Assembly: GCA_030388725.1 (NCBI GenBank)
Contig: CP128857.1
Location: 3,162,001-3,226,000 of the forward strand
Direction: 5' to 3'
Source of the DNA: Prodigiosinella aquatilis
Lineage (GTDB): Bacteria; Pseudomonadota; Gammaproteobacteria; Enterobacterales; Enterobacteriaceae
DNA: 64,000 nt
Shown: piece by piece, positions 9,207 through 18,428 of the stretch
How positions within the stretch are numbered: position 1 is the first letter of the stretch
Layout: every line of letters starts with the position of its first letter
Made by a program: the position numbers and the translations under genes
Notes under the pieces: model-generated
Told to the model about the DNA's origin: nothing
What the model saw: the letters and a program-made list of their open reading frames with translations, nothing else
The model's database searches: none

Positions 9207-10831
9207 GCATTGAATTCACTCGCTGGCCAGCAGAGCGGGAACAACGCTACCGGAAACGTGGATATTGGGTCGATTTGCCACTGTGCGATATTCTTGATCG
9301 TCAGGCCAACAACGATGCTATCGCCCTGATCTGCGGTGAGCGGACGTTCAGTTATCGACAGCTACACCAATCTGCCAATCGTCTGGCTTCCGCGCTTCTG
9401 CGCCGCGGGGTGCAACATGGGCAAACCGCACTGGTGCAATTGGGGAATATCGCCGAATTTTACCTGACCTATTTCGCGCTGTTACGCGCTGGTATAGTGC
9501 CGGTGAATGCCCTGTTCAACCATCAGCGCAGCGAACTGTGTGCCTATGCCGAACAGATCACCCCGACACTACTGATCGCTGATCGCAGTCACAACCTGTT
9601 TCACGATGACAGTTTCATTCAGGAATTACAGCAGCGTTACCCTTCCCTGCAACACATTATACTGCGTGGCGATAATGGCTCCCCCGACGATCTGACGATA
9701 TTGCTACAGGCAGAAACGCCTATATTGCCAACCTCCCCTACGTCGGCTGACGATGTCGCCTTTTTCCAGCTTTCCGGCGGGAGTACCGGCACGCCCAAGC
9801 TGATCCCACGTACGCACAACGATTACTACTACAGCATTCGTGCCAGCGTGGAGATCTGCCATTTTGATCACCATACCCGCTACCTGTGTGCTTTACCGGC
9901 AGCCCATAACTATCCGATGAGCTCACCGGGAGCATTGGGCGTATTTTTCGCCGGCGGCAGCGTGGTGATGGCAGGTGATCCCAGTGCCACCAGCTGTTTC
10001 CCACTTATTGAACGTCATCAAATTAATGTCACCGCGCTGGTTCCGCCGGCCGTCACGTTATGGCTGGAAGCCATCGAACTATGCGGGAACAACACCCCGC
10101 TACACAGTCTCAGGCTACTGCAAGTCGGTGGCGCTCGCTTGAGTGAAGCGCTGGCCAGACGTATTCCGGCCTGCATCGGCTGTCAGTTACAACAGGTTTT
10201 CGGCATGGCGGAAGGTCTGGTGAACTATACCCGGCTAGATGACGATGAAACTCATCTGTTCACTACGCAAGGACGTCCTATCAGTGAGGATGACGAAGTG
10301 TGGGTCGCCGACGCCGAGGGAAATCCCTTGCCATGCGGACAAGTGGGACGACTGATGACCCGCGGCCCTTATACCTTCTGTGGCTACTATCGTAGCCCAC
10401 ACTACAATCATCAAGTAATTGATAAAAATGGTTTTTACTGCTCTGGCGATCTGGTTATCCAGACAGAAAACGGTTACTTGCAGGTTGTTGGCCGGGAAAA
10501 GGACCAGATTAATCGTGGTGGAGAAAAAATTGCCGCTGAAGAGATTGAAAACCTGTTGTTACGTCACCCCGGAGTGATAAACGCCGCGCTGGTGGCAATT
10601 CCGGATCCGTTGATGGGAGAGAAAAGCTACGCCTTTATCGTCACCCGCGAAAACATCAAACCCGTGGCCCTACGTCGCCATCTGCGCGAACAAGGCATTG
10701 CCGACTATAAATTGCCGGATCGTTTTGAACGCATCTCGTCACTGCCCGAAACACCGGTAGGCAAAGTTGATAAACAGCGGTTGCGCCAGCTCGCACAAGC
10801 AGCGCGCTCAACCTTAATTGCAGGAGAATAA
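9203..10831 (+). CDS. cbsE: CbsE, 2,3-dihydroxybenzoate-AMP ligase
   Basis: This stand-alone adenylation enzyme activates 2,3-dihydroxybenzoate and loads it on the aryl carrier domain of CbsB. The 542-residue protein has the AMP-binding signature LSGGSTGTPKLIPR, then FGMAEG, YCSGDL and GREKDQINRGGEKI, and a lysine in VGKVDK near the C-terminus. Length matches EntE/DhbE. The ATG at 9203 overlaps the cbsC stop and has GAGGAG upstream; a GTG nine bases earlier is less likely. It lies third in the fct-cbsCEBA operon. Confidence 0.94.
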   Translation: MSIEFTRWPAEREQRYRKRGYWVDLPLCDILDRQANNDAIALICGERTFSYRQLHQSANRLASALLRRGVQHGQTALVQLGNIAEFYLTYFALLRAGIVPVNALFNHQRSELCAYAEQITPTLLIADRSHNLFHDDSFIQELQQRYPSLQHIILRGDNGSPDDLTILLQAETPILPTSPTSADDVAFFQLSGGSTGTPKLIPRTHNDYYYSIRASVEICHFDHHTRYLCALPAAHNYPMSSPGALGVFFAGGSVVMAGDPSATSCFPLIERHQINVTALVPPAVTLWLEAIELCGNNTPLHSLRLLQVGGARLSEALARRIPACIGCQLQQVFGMAEGLVNYTRLDDDETHLFTTQGRPISEDDEVWVADAEGNPLPCGQVGRLMTRGPYTFCGYYRSPHYNHQVIDKNGFYCSGDLVIQTENGYLQVVGREKDQINRGGEKIAAEEIENLLLRHPGVINAALVAIPDPLMGEKSYAFIVTRENIKPVALRRHLREQGIADYKLPDRFERISSLPETPVGKVDKQRLRQLAQAARSTLIAGE

Positions 10832-10834
10832 CCC

Positions 10835-11713
10835 ATGAGCATCCAGAAACTGACTGACTACCCCCTTCCCACATCCGGTGAACTGCCTGGCAATAAAGTG
10901 AACTGGTCATTGGAACCACAACGAGCCGCATTACTGATTCATGATATGCAGGACTACTTTCTTAATTTCTGGGGCGAAAACAGCGCGCTGACCACTCAGT
11001 TGATTCAGAATATCGTGCGCCTGAAACGCTTTTGCCGTCAGCAAAGCATCCCGATATTTTATACCGCCCAACCCAATCATCAGCACGATGCCGACCGAGC
11101 CTTGCTCAACGATATGTGGGGGCCAGGTATCAATCGCTATCCCGAACAACAAAAAATTGTTGCGGCCCTGACGCCGGAAATCACCGATACCGTACTCGTC
11201 AAATGGCGCTACAGTGCGTTCCAGCGATCCACGCTGGAACAACAGCTCAGTGATGCCGGTTGTAATCAGCTGATGATATGTGGCGTCTATGCGCATATCG
11301 GTTGTCTGACCACAGCCAACGACGCCTTCATGCGAGATATCAAACCCTTCATGGTCGCCGATGCACTGGCTGATTTCTCGCGAGAAGAACACATGATGGC
11401 GCTGCGCTATACCTCAGGTCGTTGCGGATGTGTGATAACCACCGAGCAGTTGCTGGCAGCCACGTCATCGTCCATAAGTTACAGTCCATCACGCCTGCGA
11501 TCCGAGTTACTGCCACTGCTGGATGACGATAGCGCCGACATTGGCGATGATGAAAACCTGCTCGATTACGGGTTGGATTCTGTGCACATTATGTCGTTGG
11601 TCGCGCGTTGGCGACAGGCTGGTCACGACCTGGACTTTATCTCGCTGGTGAAAAAACCCACCATTAGTCACTGGTTGTCGCTGCTCAATGCCCTACAACG
11701 GGAGGAAGCATGA
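10835..11713 (+). CDS. cbsB: CbsB, isochorismatase with aryl carrier domain
   Basis: This is a bifunctional EntB-like protein of 292 residues. The N-terminal isochorismatase (LLIHDMQDYF with catalytic Asp, MICGVYAHIGC with the active-site region) makes 2,3-dihydro-2,3-dihydroxybenzoate. The C-terminal aryl carrier domain has LLDYGLDSVHIM, with the phosphopantetheine serine at residue 249, close to Ser245 of E. coli EntB. It starts three bases after the cbsE stop and ends in a four-base ATGA overlap with cbsA. It needs an EntD-type transferase; a candidate is at 59742-60482. Confidence 0.95.
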   Translation: MSIQKLTDYPLPTSGELPGNKVNWSLEPQRAALLIHDMQDYFLNFWGENSALTTQLIQNIVRLKRFCRQQSIPIFYTAQPNHQHDADRALLNDMWGPGINRYPEQQKIVAALTPEITDTVLVKWRYSAFQRSTLEQQLSDAGCNQLMICGVYAHIGCLTTANDAFMRDIKPFMVADALADFSREEHMMALRYTSGRCGCVITTEQLLAATSSSISYSPSRLRSELLPLLDDDSADIGDDENLLDYGLDSVHIMSLVARWRQAGHDLDFISLVKKPTISHWLSLLNALQREEA

Positions 11714-12468
11714 ACCAACAGCTCGATTTTCGTGATAAGCAAGTATGGGTAACCGGTGCCGGACGTGGTATAGGCTATGAAATCGCCTGCCGTTTCACCC
11801 AGGCCGGAGCAAACGTTATCGGTTTTGATCTGGCGTTTCCTGATTACGATACCCCTTTTACGCCCTGGGTGCTGGATATCAGTGATGCTGCCGCAGTCGC
11901 CGACAGCTGTGGCGAGTTACTGATGCGAACGCCCCGCCTGGACGTTTTGATCAATGGGGCCGGCATTCTGCGCATAGGCGCGACTGAAATACTCAGCCAG
12001 CAGGACTGGCAGGCGTGTCTGTCGGTCAATGCCGGCGGCGCGTTCAACCTGTTTCAATCCGTCATTCCCCAGTTCCAACAACAACGTAGCGGGGTCATTG
12101 TTTCCATTTCATCCAACGCCGCGCATGTTCCCCGGGCAGGTATGGCGGCATACTGCGCCTCCAAAGCCGCGTTACGCAGCTTATGTCTGACAGTAGGCCT
12201 GGAACTGGCCCCCTATGGTGTCCGTTGTAATCTGATCTCTCCAGGCTCGACAGATACGCTGATGCAACGCGGCTTGTGGCACTCCCCCACGTCAGAACAA
12301 GACACCATTACCGGGTTCCCCACACAGTTCAAGCTGGGCATTCCGCTGGGAAAAATTGCCCATCCGCGAGATATCGCCAACGCGGTTCTGTTTATGGCAT
12401 CCGACCTGGCCGGCCATATCACATTGCAGGACGTGGTGATTGATGGTGGCGCAACACTGGGGGCCTGA
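11710..12468 (+). CDS. cbsA: CbsA, 2,3-dihydro-2,3-dihydroxybenzoate dehydrogenase
   Basis: This short-chain dehydrogenase of 252 residues would oxidise the dihydrodiol to 2,3-dihydroxybenzoate with NAD. The cofactor motif TGAGRGIG is at the N-terminus, NGAG follows, and the catalytic YCASK is near residue 149 with SISSNAA before it. Length and motifs match EntA. It overlaps the cbsB stop by four bases and is the last clear gene of the operon. No hotdog thioesterase (EntH/CbsP) gene follows; only a 33-codon frame at 12471-12572 does, which could be a remnant but cannot be identified. Confidence 0.94.
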   Translation: MNQQLDFRDKQVWVTGAGRGIGYEIACRFTQAGANVIGFDLAFPDYDTPFTPWVLDISDAAAVADSCGELLMRTPRLDVLINGAGILRIGATEILSQQDWQACLSVNAGGAFNLFQSVIPQFQQQRSGVIVSISSNAAHVPRAGMAAYCASKAALRSLCLTVGLELAPYGVRCNLISPGSTDTLMQRGLWHSPTSEQDTITGFPTQFKLGIPLGKIAHPRDIANAVLFMASDLAGHITLQDVVIDGGATLGA

Positions 12469-12720
12469 TCATGTACCACCGCACACCATGGCTGGCGGTG
12501 GACATAACCACAGAGGCACTAAATACTGGGCATCGTATTCAAATGCGGAAAGTACAGATTTCCAACCAATAAAACATATTGTGCTGTATTTCAATATTCA
12601 CGACGGCGGTCATTGACTGACAAATAACGTCAAATCTCGTTATCGACATCAGAAATATACCGAAAATTTTACTATTCCCCGAGCATCATCCGGCAGAGTT
12701 TTAACAACTATCATGATCAA

Positions 12721-12740
12721 CGGTTCCGAAGCCGGAACCG
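12721..12740. other. Strong hairpin in the region after cbsA
   Basis: CGGTTCCG and CGGAACCG form a perfect 8-base stem with a 4-base loop. There is no following T-run, so it is not a typical intrinsic terminator. It lies in the 433-base AT-rich gap between cbsA and the glycosyltransferase gene. A weaker 7-base stem (CCACCGC/GCGGTGG) lies directly after the cbsA stop near 12476-12501. I see no gene in this gap. Confidence 0.4.
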
Positions 12741-12809
12741 GCAGTAACTAATTCTGTACAGAATAATTCAGTTTTCATACACTGCATGAAGTTGTTTATT
12801 TTCATTCTT

Positions 12810-12828
12810 GAAAATGATGATAGTAACA
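12810..12828. promoter_or_regulatory. Weak Fur-like site upstream of the glycosyltransferase
   Basis: The stretch GAAAATGATGATAGTAAC matches about 12 of 18 compared positions of the Fur consensus and lies about 75 bases before the glycosyltransferase start. A TATATAATA sequence near 12850 could act as a -10 element. In such AT-rich sequence the match may be chance, so this is a lead rather than a call. Confidence 0.25.
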
Positions 12829-12901
12829 AAACAGTAATATATTTGCTTTATATAATAAGGCAAATAGGAATAATGGAAGTAGTAGTTCTATGGAGGGAGA
12901 A

Positions 12902-14155
12902 ATGAAGATATTTTTGGCCACCCTAGGTTCCGCGGGTGATGTTTATCCTTTTATCGCCATTGGCGAGTCACTTATACAAGCCGGTTATGATGTTTATCTT
13001 TGTACCAACCCTTTTTTCGAAAAGACCGCGCTTGAAAGGCATCTAAAATTTATTTCCGTGGGTACCAATGAAAATTATCTGGCCGCTGTTAACTCCAAAC
13101 GACTGTGGCATCCGAAATATGCCTATAAAGAAATTTGTCACTTCATGATGCAACAACAACAGCCGCTTTATGATGCACTGAATAGCGTGACAGATGAATC
13201 CTCAATTATACTGACTTCTTTATGGGCGTTTTCTGCCAAGATGTTAAGTGAGAAAAAAGGCTGCTGTGTTATTCCAGTCAGAGTCAGCCCTTCAACTTTC
13301 ATGTCAGCTTATGACACCGCGCTTCATCGGTATACTGCCTGGTTATCACACTTCCCGTTCAGAATCCGTAGCGTCATGCTAGGGCTAATCGAAAGATATA
13401 TTATCGATCGGGAATTAGCCCCCGATATTAATCAATTTCGCGCATCTATCGGCTTGCCTAAAATTCATAAAATCCTTACATCCTGGACGCATAAAACAGA
13501 TTCCAATGTTATTTGCCTTTTCCCGGACTGGTTCGCCGCGCCACAACCTGACTGGCCGCAACATATTAAACAAGTCGGGTTTCCTCTGTTTAATTTATTA
13601 GCGCATCAGGAAACCGATGATCTGGACTGTTTTTTTAATGCCAGTAACAAAACCGTCATTTTTATGCCAAGCTGGGCACTTAGTGCTAATAACAGCGTGG
13701 TAGCCGAGTTAATAGTAAAAGTCAGAAAAAAAGGATTTCAATGTCTTATTATTGGGAAAAAGAATTCACTTTATGACCATGATAAAGGCATCCGTATTGA
13801 GAACCACATCAATTTGGAAAAATATCTGCATCGTTGTGTCGCTATTATCCATCACGGTGGTATTGGTACGACCGCGCAATCTTTCTTCGCGGGCATACCT
13901 CAACTGATTATCCCCAGCGCATTTGATCAGTTCGACAATGCACGGCGCATCAGCAATCTTAATTGTGGTTTGGCCCTCAGTGAGACAGACGACGCTATCC
14001 TTGACGAAAAGCTGGGACGCATTCTATTTGACCGCTCCATCTCCCAACATTGTTGCAGCATAAAAAACCAGTTTCAGGCCAATCAGAATGTGTACGAGCA
14101 AATAGTCGCCACCGTGCGTGCCGCGCAACTGAATCACGCCCCCCCGATGGTCTGA
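12902..14155 (+). CDS. RhlB-type glycosyltransferase (GT1 family)
   Basis: This 417-residue protein resembles rhamnosyltransferase chain B (RhlB). It has GSAGDVYPFIAIGESL at the N-terminus, RLWHPK, VSPSTFMSAY, IERYIIDRELAPDIN, VICLFPDWFAAPQPDWPQ and GFPLF, then the sugar-nucleotide binding block IIHHGGIGTTAQ and AFDQFDNARR. RhlB adds dTDP-rhamnose to hydroxyalkanoyl lipids; no rhlA partner is visible here. The residues where RhlB reads TQGST are FMPSWA here, so the acceptor or donor may differ. The ATG at 12902 is preferred, with GGAGG 5 bases upstream. The gene is clearly more AT-rich than the cbs genes, which suggests transfer. Its place after a catechol locus recalls IroB, a siderophore glucosyltransferase, but the sequence is nearer RhlB. 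Confidence 0.8.
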   Translation: MKIFLATLGSAGDVYPFIAIGESLIQAGYDVYLCTNPFFEKTALERHLKFISVGTNENYLAAVNSKRLWHPKYAYKEICHFMMQQQQPLYDALNSVTDESSIILTSLWAFSAKMLSEKKGCCVIPVRVSPSTFMSAYDTALHRYTAWLSHFPFRIRSVMLGLIERYIIDRELAPDINQFRASIGLPKIHKILTSWTHKTDSNVICLFPDWFAAPQPDWPQHIKQVGFPLFNLLAHQETDDLDCFFNASNKTVIFMPSWALSANNSVVAELIVKVRKKGFQCLIIGKKNSLYDHDKGIRIENHINLEKYLHRCVAIIHHGGIGTTAQSFFAGIPQLIIPSAFDQFDNARRISNLNCGLALSETDDAILDEKLGRILFDRSISQHCCSIKNQFQANQNVYEQIVATVRAAQLNHAPPMV

Positions 14156-14174
14156 AAACCTGACCTTCCTGAAT

Positions 14175-14230
14175 AACCCAATCCGGTTTGATACATTTCC
14201 GGTCATTTTTCGTATCATCCAGATTGGGTT
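14175..14230. repeat. Imperfect long palindrome after the glycosyltransferase
   Basis: AACCCAATC at 14175-14183 pairs with GATTGGGTT at 14222-14230, and an inner GATAC/GTATC pair continues the stem imperfectly. The element could act as a transcript-end structure or be a small mobile palindrome. It starts about 20 bases after the glycosyltransferase stop and precedes an ERIC element. Confidence 0.4.
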
Positions 14231-14310
14231 CAGTTCACAAAAACCATTCCGCACAAATATTTCCCCGGTAATGCCCTATTTTTTCTCGCGTTAACCGTCA
14301 ATACTATTTT

Positions 14311-14435
14311 ATACCCCAAGTAATTCGAGTTGCAGGAAGGCGGTAAGAGAGTGAATCCCGAGGAGCTTACTCAGGTAAGTGATTCGGGTGAACGAACGCC
14401 GCCAACACACCTGCAACTTGAAGTGTGACGGGTAT
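14311..14435. repeat. ERIC (intergenic repeat unit) element
   Basis: This 125-base imperfect palindrome begins ATACCC and ends GGGTAT. Its core, GTGAATCCCGAGGAGCTTAC followed by AGTGATTCGGGTGAACGAA, matches the enterobacterial ERIC core closely. It lies in the 393-base gap between the glycosyltransferase and ggt; nothing else but the palindrome at 14175 and the ggt promoter region is visible there. Confidence 0.85.
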
Positions 14436-14548
14436 AGTCATTTATCTCATCACCCGATGACAACACGCAATAAAAAAGTGCATGCAAATTGCATGGCCCA
14501 TTGGTTGTATAAAGACAAACACCTTAAATGAAACCAACAGGAGTAATT

Positions 14549-16312
14549 ATGGCTTCAGGAAAAAGGTTTCTGACAGTAAGCCTGGCCGCATTGCTGATCA
14601 GTGGAACCGTTCATGCCGCATCTATTCCCGCCGTAGAAGCAAAAAATGGCATGGTTGTCAGTTCACAGCATCTTGCCTCACAAGTGGGCATTGATGTGCT
14701 AAAAATGGGCGGAAACGCCATTGATGCAGCCGTCGCCGTTGGTTATGCCCAGGCCGTGGTGAATCCGTGCTGCGGCAACATTGGTGGTGGTGGGTTCATG
14801 ACTATTCATCTGGCCAATGGCAAGAACACCTTTATCAACTTCCGTGAAACAGCACCCGCAGCAGCGACAGCCAAAATGTATCTGGATGCCGACGGTAACG
14901 TGAAGAAAGGTGCCAGCCTATACGGTTATCTGGCTGCCGGGGTGCCCGGTACCGTACTCGGTCTGGAAACCGCACGGAAAGAGTATGGCAAGCTAAGCAG
15001 GGAACAGGTGATGGCCCCCGCCATAAAACTGGCGCGCAAAGGTTTCATCCTGACCCGTTACGACACCGATATTCTGGATACCACTGTCAAGCGTTTCAAA
15101 CAGGACCCAGAAGCCGCTCGCATTTTCCTGCGTCCTGACGGCAGCCCGTTACAACCAGGTGACCGATTGGTGCAAACCGATCTGGCCAATACGCTACAGG
15201 CAATTGCCGATCAAGGCCCGGATGCGTTCTATAAGGGGAAAGTGCCTCAAATCATCGCTGACGCAGCCAAAAAAGGTGGCGGAATACTGACGTCGGCAGA
15301 CTTCGCCAATTACAAAGTGACTGAAACCGCACCTATCAGTTGTACTTACCGTGGCTACAAATTTGTCTCTTCCCCACCCCCTAGCTCCGGCGGCACCACG
15401 ATGTGTGAAATATTGAATATTGTTGAGGGTTATGACCTGAAAAGCATGGGTTTCAACTCCGCACAATCAGTACACATTCTGACCGAAGCCATGCGCCATG
15501 CCTATATGGACCGCAACACCTATTTGGGTGATCCGGCCTTTGTAAAAAACCCACTCGATCGACTGCTGAGCAAAACCTATGCCGCCGAGATACGAGAAAA
15601 AATCAAGCCGCAAGACGCCACGCCTTCCACTCAGGTGAAACCTGGGGCAGCGCCGCATGAAAAACTGGAAACCACCCAGTATTCGATTGTCGATAATCAG
15701 GGCAACGCGGTCTCCACCACCTACACCATCAATGGCCGTTTCGGTGCGGGAGTCATCGCCCCCGGTACCGGTTTTTTCCTCAACGATGAAATGGATGATT
15801 TCACGGCCAAGGTCGGTGCGCAAAACCTGTACGGTCTGGTACAAGGAGAGCGTAACGCTATTGCGCCCGGTAAACGTCCGCTGTCGTCCATGAGCCCGTC
15901 TCTGGTCACCAAAGACGGTAAAATATTCCTGGTGCTGGGTTCACCGGGAGGATCGCGGATCATTACCATTACCCTGGAAACCGCACTGAATATCATCGAC
16001 TACGGTATGGCGCCACAAGAAGCGGTGGATGCGCCACGCATTCATCATCAATGGTTACCGGATAAGGTCTACTACGAGCAACGCGGATTGTCTGCTGATA
16101 CGCTGAATTTATTGAAAGAACGGGGTTATGACATGGTGGAACAAACACCGTGGGGCGCCGCTGAACTGATTATGGTCGGCCTGCCTGGCGCAGCAGGCGT
16201 CTCCTCGGCATCGTCTGGCAATGACGCCGCCGTATCCGGCAAAGTCCGTGAAGGATACTTGTACGGTGCCAACGATTCACGCCGCCCGTCCGGTGCCGCT
16301 ATCGGTTATTGA
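14549..16312 (+). CDS. ggt: Periplasmic gamma-glutamyltranspeptidase
   Basis: This enzyme cleaves gamma-glutamyl bonds, such as in glutathione, in the periplasm. It is made as a precursor that self-cleaves before a threonine nucleophile. The 587-residue protein has a signal peptide (FLTVSLAALLISGTVHA), MGGNAIDAAVAV and NIGGGGFM in the large subunit, the cleavage block ETTQYSIVD whose threonine is the predicted nucleophile, then TTYTINGRFGAG, PLSSMSP and GSPGGSRIIT in the small subunit. The ATG at 14549 follows AGGAG by 6 bases and gives a length like E. coli Ggt; an in-frame ATG 21 bases earlier is not supported. It seems to be a single gene. Confidence 0.95.
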   Translation: MASGKRFLTVSLAALLISGTVHAASIPAVEAKNGMVVSSQHLASQVGIDVLKMGGNAIDAAVAVGYAQAVVNPCCGNIGGGGFMTIHLANGKNTFINFRETAPAAATAKMYLDADGNVKKGASLYGYLAAGVPGTVLGLETARKEYGKLSREQVMAPAIKLARKGFILTRYDTDILDTTVKRFKQDPEAARIFLRPDGSPLQPGDRLVQTDLANTLQAIADQGPDAFYKGKVPQIIADAAKKGGGILTSADFANYKVTETAPISCTYRGYKFVSSPPPSSGGTTMCEILNIVEGYDLKSMGFNSAQSVHILTEAMRHAYMDRNTYLGDPAFVKNPLDRLLSKTYAAEIREKIKPQDATPSTQVKPGAAPHEKLETTQYSIVDNQGNAVSTTYTINGRFGAGVIAPGTGFFLNDEMDDFTAKVGAQNLYGLVQGERNAIAPGKRPLSSMSPSLVTKDGKIFLVLGSPGGSRIITITLETALNIIDYGMAPQEAVDAPRIHHQWLPDKVYYEQRGLSADTLNLLKERGYDMVEQTPWGAAELIMVGLPGAAGVSSASSGNDAAVSGKVREGYLYGANDSRRPSGAAIGY

Positions 16313-16391
16313 CGCGCCACAACACTGCCAAAGAGAGTGAAAGCATGGTGATGGAAAAACACTGCTTTTACCCTCCAGAAGCAGAGAAACG

Positions 16392-16421
16392 CATGGCTAT
16401 GCATTTGTATGCATAGCCATG
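16392..16421. other. Perfect 13-base inverted repeat between convergent genes
   Basis: CATGGCTATGCAT and ATGCATAGCCATG form a perfect 13-base stem with a TTGT loop. It lies between the convergent ggt and GyrI-domain genes and may end transcription in both directions, although no clear T-run follows on either strand. Confidence 0.5.
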
Positions 16422-16511
16422 TATAGCGTAAAAAACGGGTAACGATGAATATAGCGGAAAGCACCAGTGAAGCGAATACGGGCCCTCCCGGTGCTTCCCC
16501 ACCTCAGCGTG

Positions 16512-16979
16512 TTACTTCAATGGCAGATAGATATCAGTAACCAGTTCTGTTTCCCGCGTTTCCGGAAACAGATTGACATAATGAAAGTAGAGCGGAAAAT
16601 CCCTCAGTTTCTCACCGCTCTGTGGTAACCAGTCCAGGTACAAGGGGGAAATGCTTTCCCCCAGACGCTGATGTGCGCCATAGTGTCTGACTCTGGCACA
16701 ACGGCCACCGGGGATTGTTTTGGCGATGACGCCCTGAGCATTGACTGGGACGTCGGCGGTCACTTCACCACAGATGTCAAAGCGATACAGTGCCGGCTCT
16801 GTGGTTTCGGGATTATCGTAGGCAATACCAAACGTCCGGTTGCTGCCTTGCGGCGACAGGCCGCTTTCCCGCCGCCAACGGATAAACCGATCGATGGTAT
16901 CGTTAAGCTTTTCCATCGGACCACAGTGCTCAAGTGCCGCAACCCGTGTGGTTTTGAAATCAACGATGTCAACCTGCAT
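16512..16979 (-). CDS. GyrI-like effector-binding domain protein
   Basis: This 155-residue frame matches the C-terminal small-molecule binding domain of AraC/GyrI regulators, with AYDNPETTEP, RFDICGEV, IPGGRCARVRHYG, LYLDWLP and a DIYLPLK end. AGGAG lies 6 bases before the ATG at 16979, so it could be made as a separate protein. Just upstream, in the same frame and divided by one TGA codon, lies the decayed AraC DNA-binding region (17022-17335). Read together, these look like the two halves of one broken regulator. A role as a free GyrI-type protein cannot be excluded. Confidence 0.7.
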   Translation of the reverse strand: MQVDIVDFKTTRVAALEHCGPMEKLNDTIDRFIRWRRESGLSPQGSNRTFGIAYDNPETTEPALYRFDICGEVTADVPVNAQGVIAKTIPGGRCARVRHYGAHQRLGESISPLYLDWLPQSGEKLRDFPLYFHYVNLFPETRETELVTDIYLPLK

Positions 16980-17021
16980 AATGATTCTCCTTTCCGGTAA
17001 ACGGAATCGATACACATAATG

Positions 17022-17335
17022 TCAGGTATCCCCGTCGGGAGGCCGTTGAAAAGTAGACAGCGGCTGGCCAAAGGTGCGCCTGAATAAACGCATAAACGAC
17101 CCCTGTGTTTTAAACCCGGCCTCTAGCGCTACATCGATTACCCTAACGCCGCGTTCAAAATCAAGCAGTAGTGGCGCACCGCAGCTGTAGGATATATCCA
17201 GAAACGGTGAGCCAATACAGTCAGTAAACATCGATGGAAGTGTGAAAAAGTAGAAACCCGGCTGAGACACGCCACCGTCGTCGATTCATGTAGATGATCT
17301 TAGATGCAGTCGAGCACCTTGTCGAAACGTGAAAC
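17022..17335 (-). pseudogene. Degenerate AraC-family DNA-binding domain
   Basis: Two frames on the minus strand carry consecutive parts of an AraC helix-turn-helix domain. The first reads KVLDCI, a TAA stop, then DHLHESTTVACLSRVS and FHRCLL (about 17200-17320). The second reads FERGVRVIDVALEAGF, SFMRLFRRTFGQ (17022-17160). Joining them needs a frame change near 17170, and an in-frame TGA at 17022-17024 divides them from the GyrI domain. The intact ancestor would have had an AraC N-terminal and GyrI C-terminal domain in about 290 residues. At least three lesions argue for true decay, not a read error. Confidence 0.75.
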
Positions 17336-17391
17336 ATACCGCTGTTACCGCCCCGCTGTTCACCGTACTGTCCAATACCTGACATAACCCG

Positions 17392-18273
17392 TCAGGGCAC
17401 AGCAATCCCGTCAGTAAAGCAATTGATAAAGTCGTTCAACCATTCGGCCTGCATGCCTGGTCGGTGTACCAGATAATAGGCGGCGCCGGTCTTCACCGTG
17501 TCGTCAAACGGCATTATCAACCGTTGTTGCTGAATATCCTCCGCCACCAGCGTGATATCCGCAATAGCAATACCAAACCCTTGAATTGCCGCGCTGATAG
17601 CCAAATCCATGGTGTCAAACTGCTGGTTACGACGCATCACCTGCTCGTCGATGAGGTGCGTTTTCAACCATAACCGCCAGTCCCGTTGGTCATAAGTCGG
17701 ATGCAAAAACGTCAGTCGGCACAGCGACGCCTGCGTCAGCGTACCCGGCCCGTCAGGCAACAGATGTGGCGCCAGCACCGGCGACAATACTTCATCAAAT
17801 AATTTGCCGTCATGCTGCTGCGGTGCAACATCGGGCGCGAAAACGATGGCCACATCGAAGTCTTCGATTTTGAAATTGACATCATGTTCCGTGGTAGTGG
17901 TCAATGACACATGAATATCTGGTCGCTCCTGCTCTATATTCATCAGCCGTGGTACCAGCCAGCGCATCGCACAGGTCGGCGCCTTCATGCGGATAATCCC
18001 GTTCTTACGATAGGCGTTATCGGTGGCCGTAAACAGCCGGTCAAACGCGTCCCTGATTTCCGGCAACAGTAAACTGCCTTGCTGTGTGAGCCGCAGTCCT
18101 CTGGCCTGACGCTGGAACAAAGAAAACCCCAGCCAGGCTTCCAGTACCGCAATTTGACGGCTGACCGCGCCTTGCGTGACAAACAACTCTTCCGCCGCAC
18201 GGGTAAAATTAAGATGTCGCGCCGTGACCACAAAGGCATGCAGTGCATTAAGAGGAGGCATTCGCTTGTTCAT
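17392..18273 (-). CDS. LysR-family transcriptional regulator (GcvA-like)
   Basis: This 293-residue regulator has the LysR winged helix at residues 4-63 (PPLNALHAFVVTARHLNFTRAAEELFVTQGAVSRQI) seen in GcvA/AmpR-like members, followed by a substrate-binding effector domain. The ATG at 18273 is chosen for the AAAGGA 5 bases upstream. It is divergent from the YbdL-like aminotransferase with a 155-base gap, so it may control that gene; the ligand is not known. Confidence 0.85.
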   Translation of the reverse strand: MNKRMPPLNALHAFVVTARHLNFTRAAEELFVTQGAVSRQIAVLEAWLGFSLFQRQARGLRLTQQGSLLLPEIRDAFDRLFTATDNAYRKNGIIRMKAPTCAMRWLVPRLMNIEQERPDIHVSLTTTTEHDVNFKIEDFDVAIVFAPDVAPQQHDGKLFDEVLSPVLAPHLLPDGPGTLTQASLCRLTFLHPTYDQRDWRLWLKTHLIDEQVMRRNQQFDTMDLAISAAIQGFGIAIADITLVAEDIQQQRLIMPFDDTVKTGAAYYLVHRPGMQAEWLNDFINCFTDGIAVP

Positions 18274-18428
18274 TCGATCCTTTAACCCTAGCCTGGTCAT
18301 TTTTTATCGCATAAGCCATGCGTTTTTCTCATGGCTATTATGACAACAATTCGATTGTGGCGACAATACGAGAAACGTCTAATGAGTGAATACTTATTCA
18401 TTTATAACGGCAAAAAATGGAGAACACT

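Noticed and set aside
12471..12572. 33-codon frame directly after cbsA as an EntH/CbsP gene
   Set aside because: Too short and without hotdog-fold motifs; at most a remnant, so it is mentioned only under cbsA.
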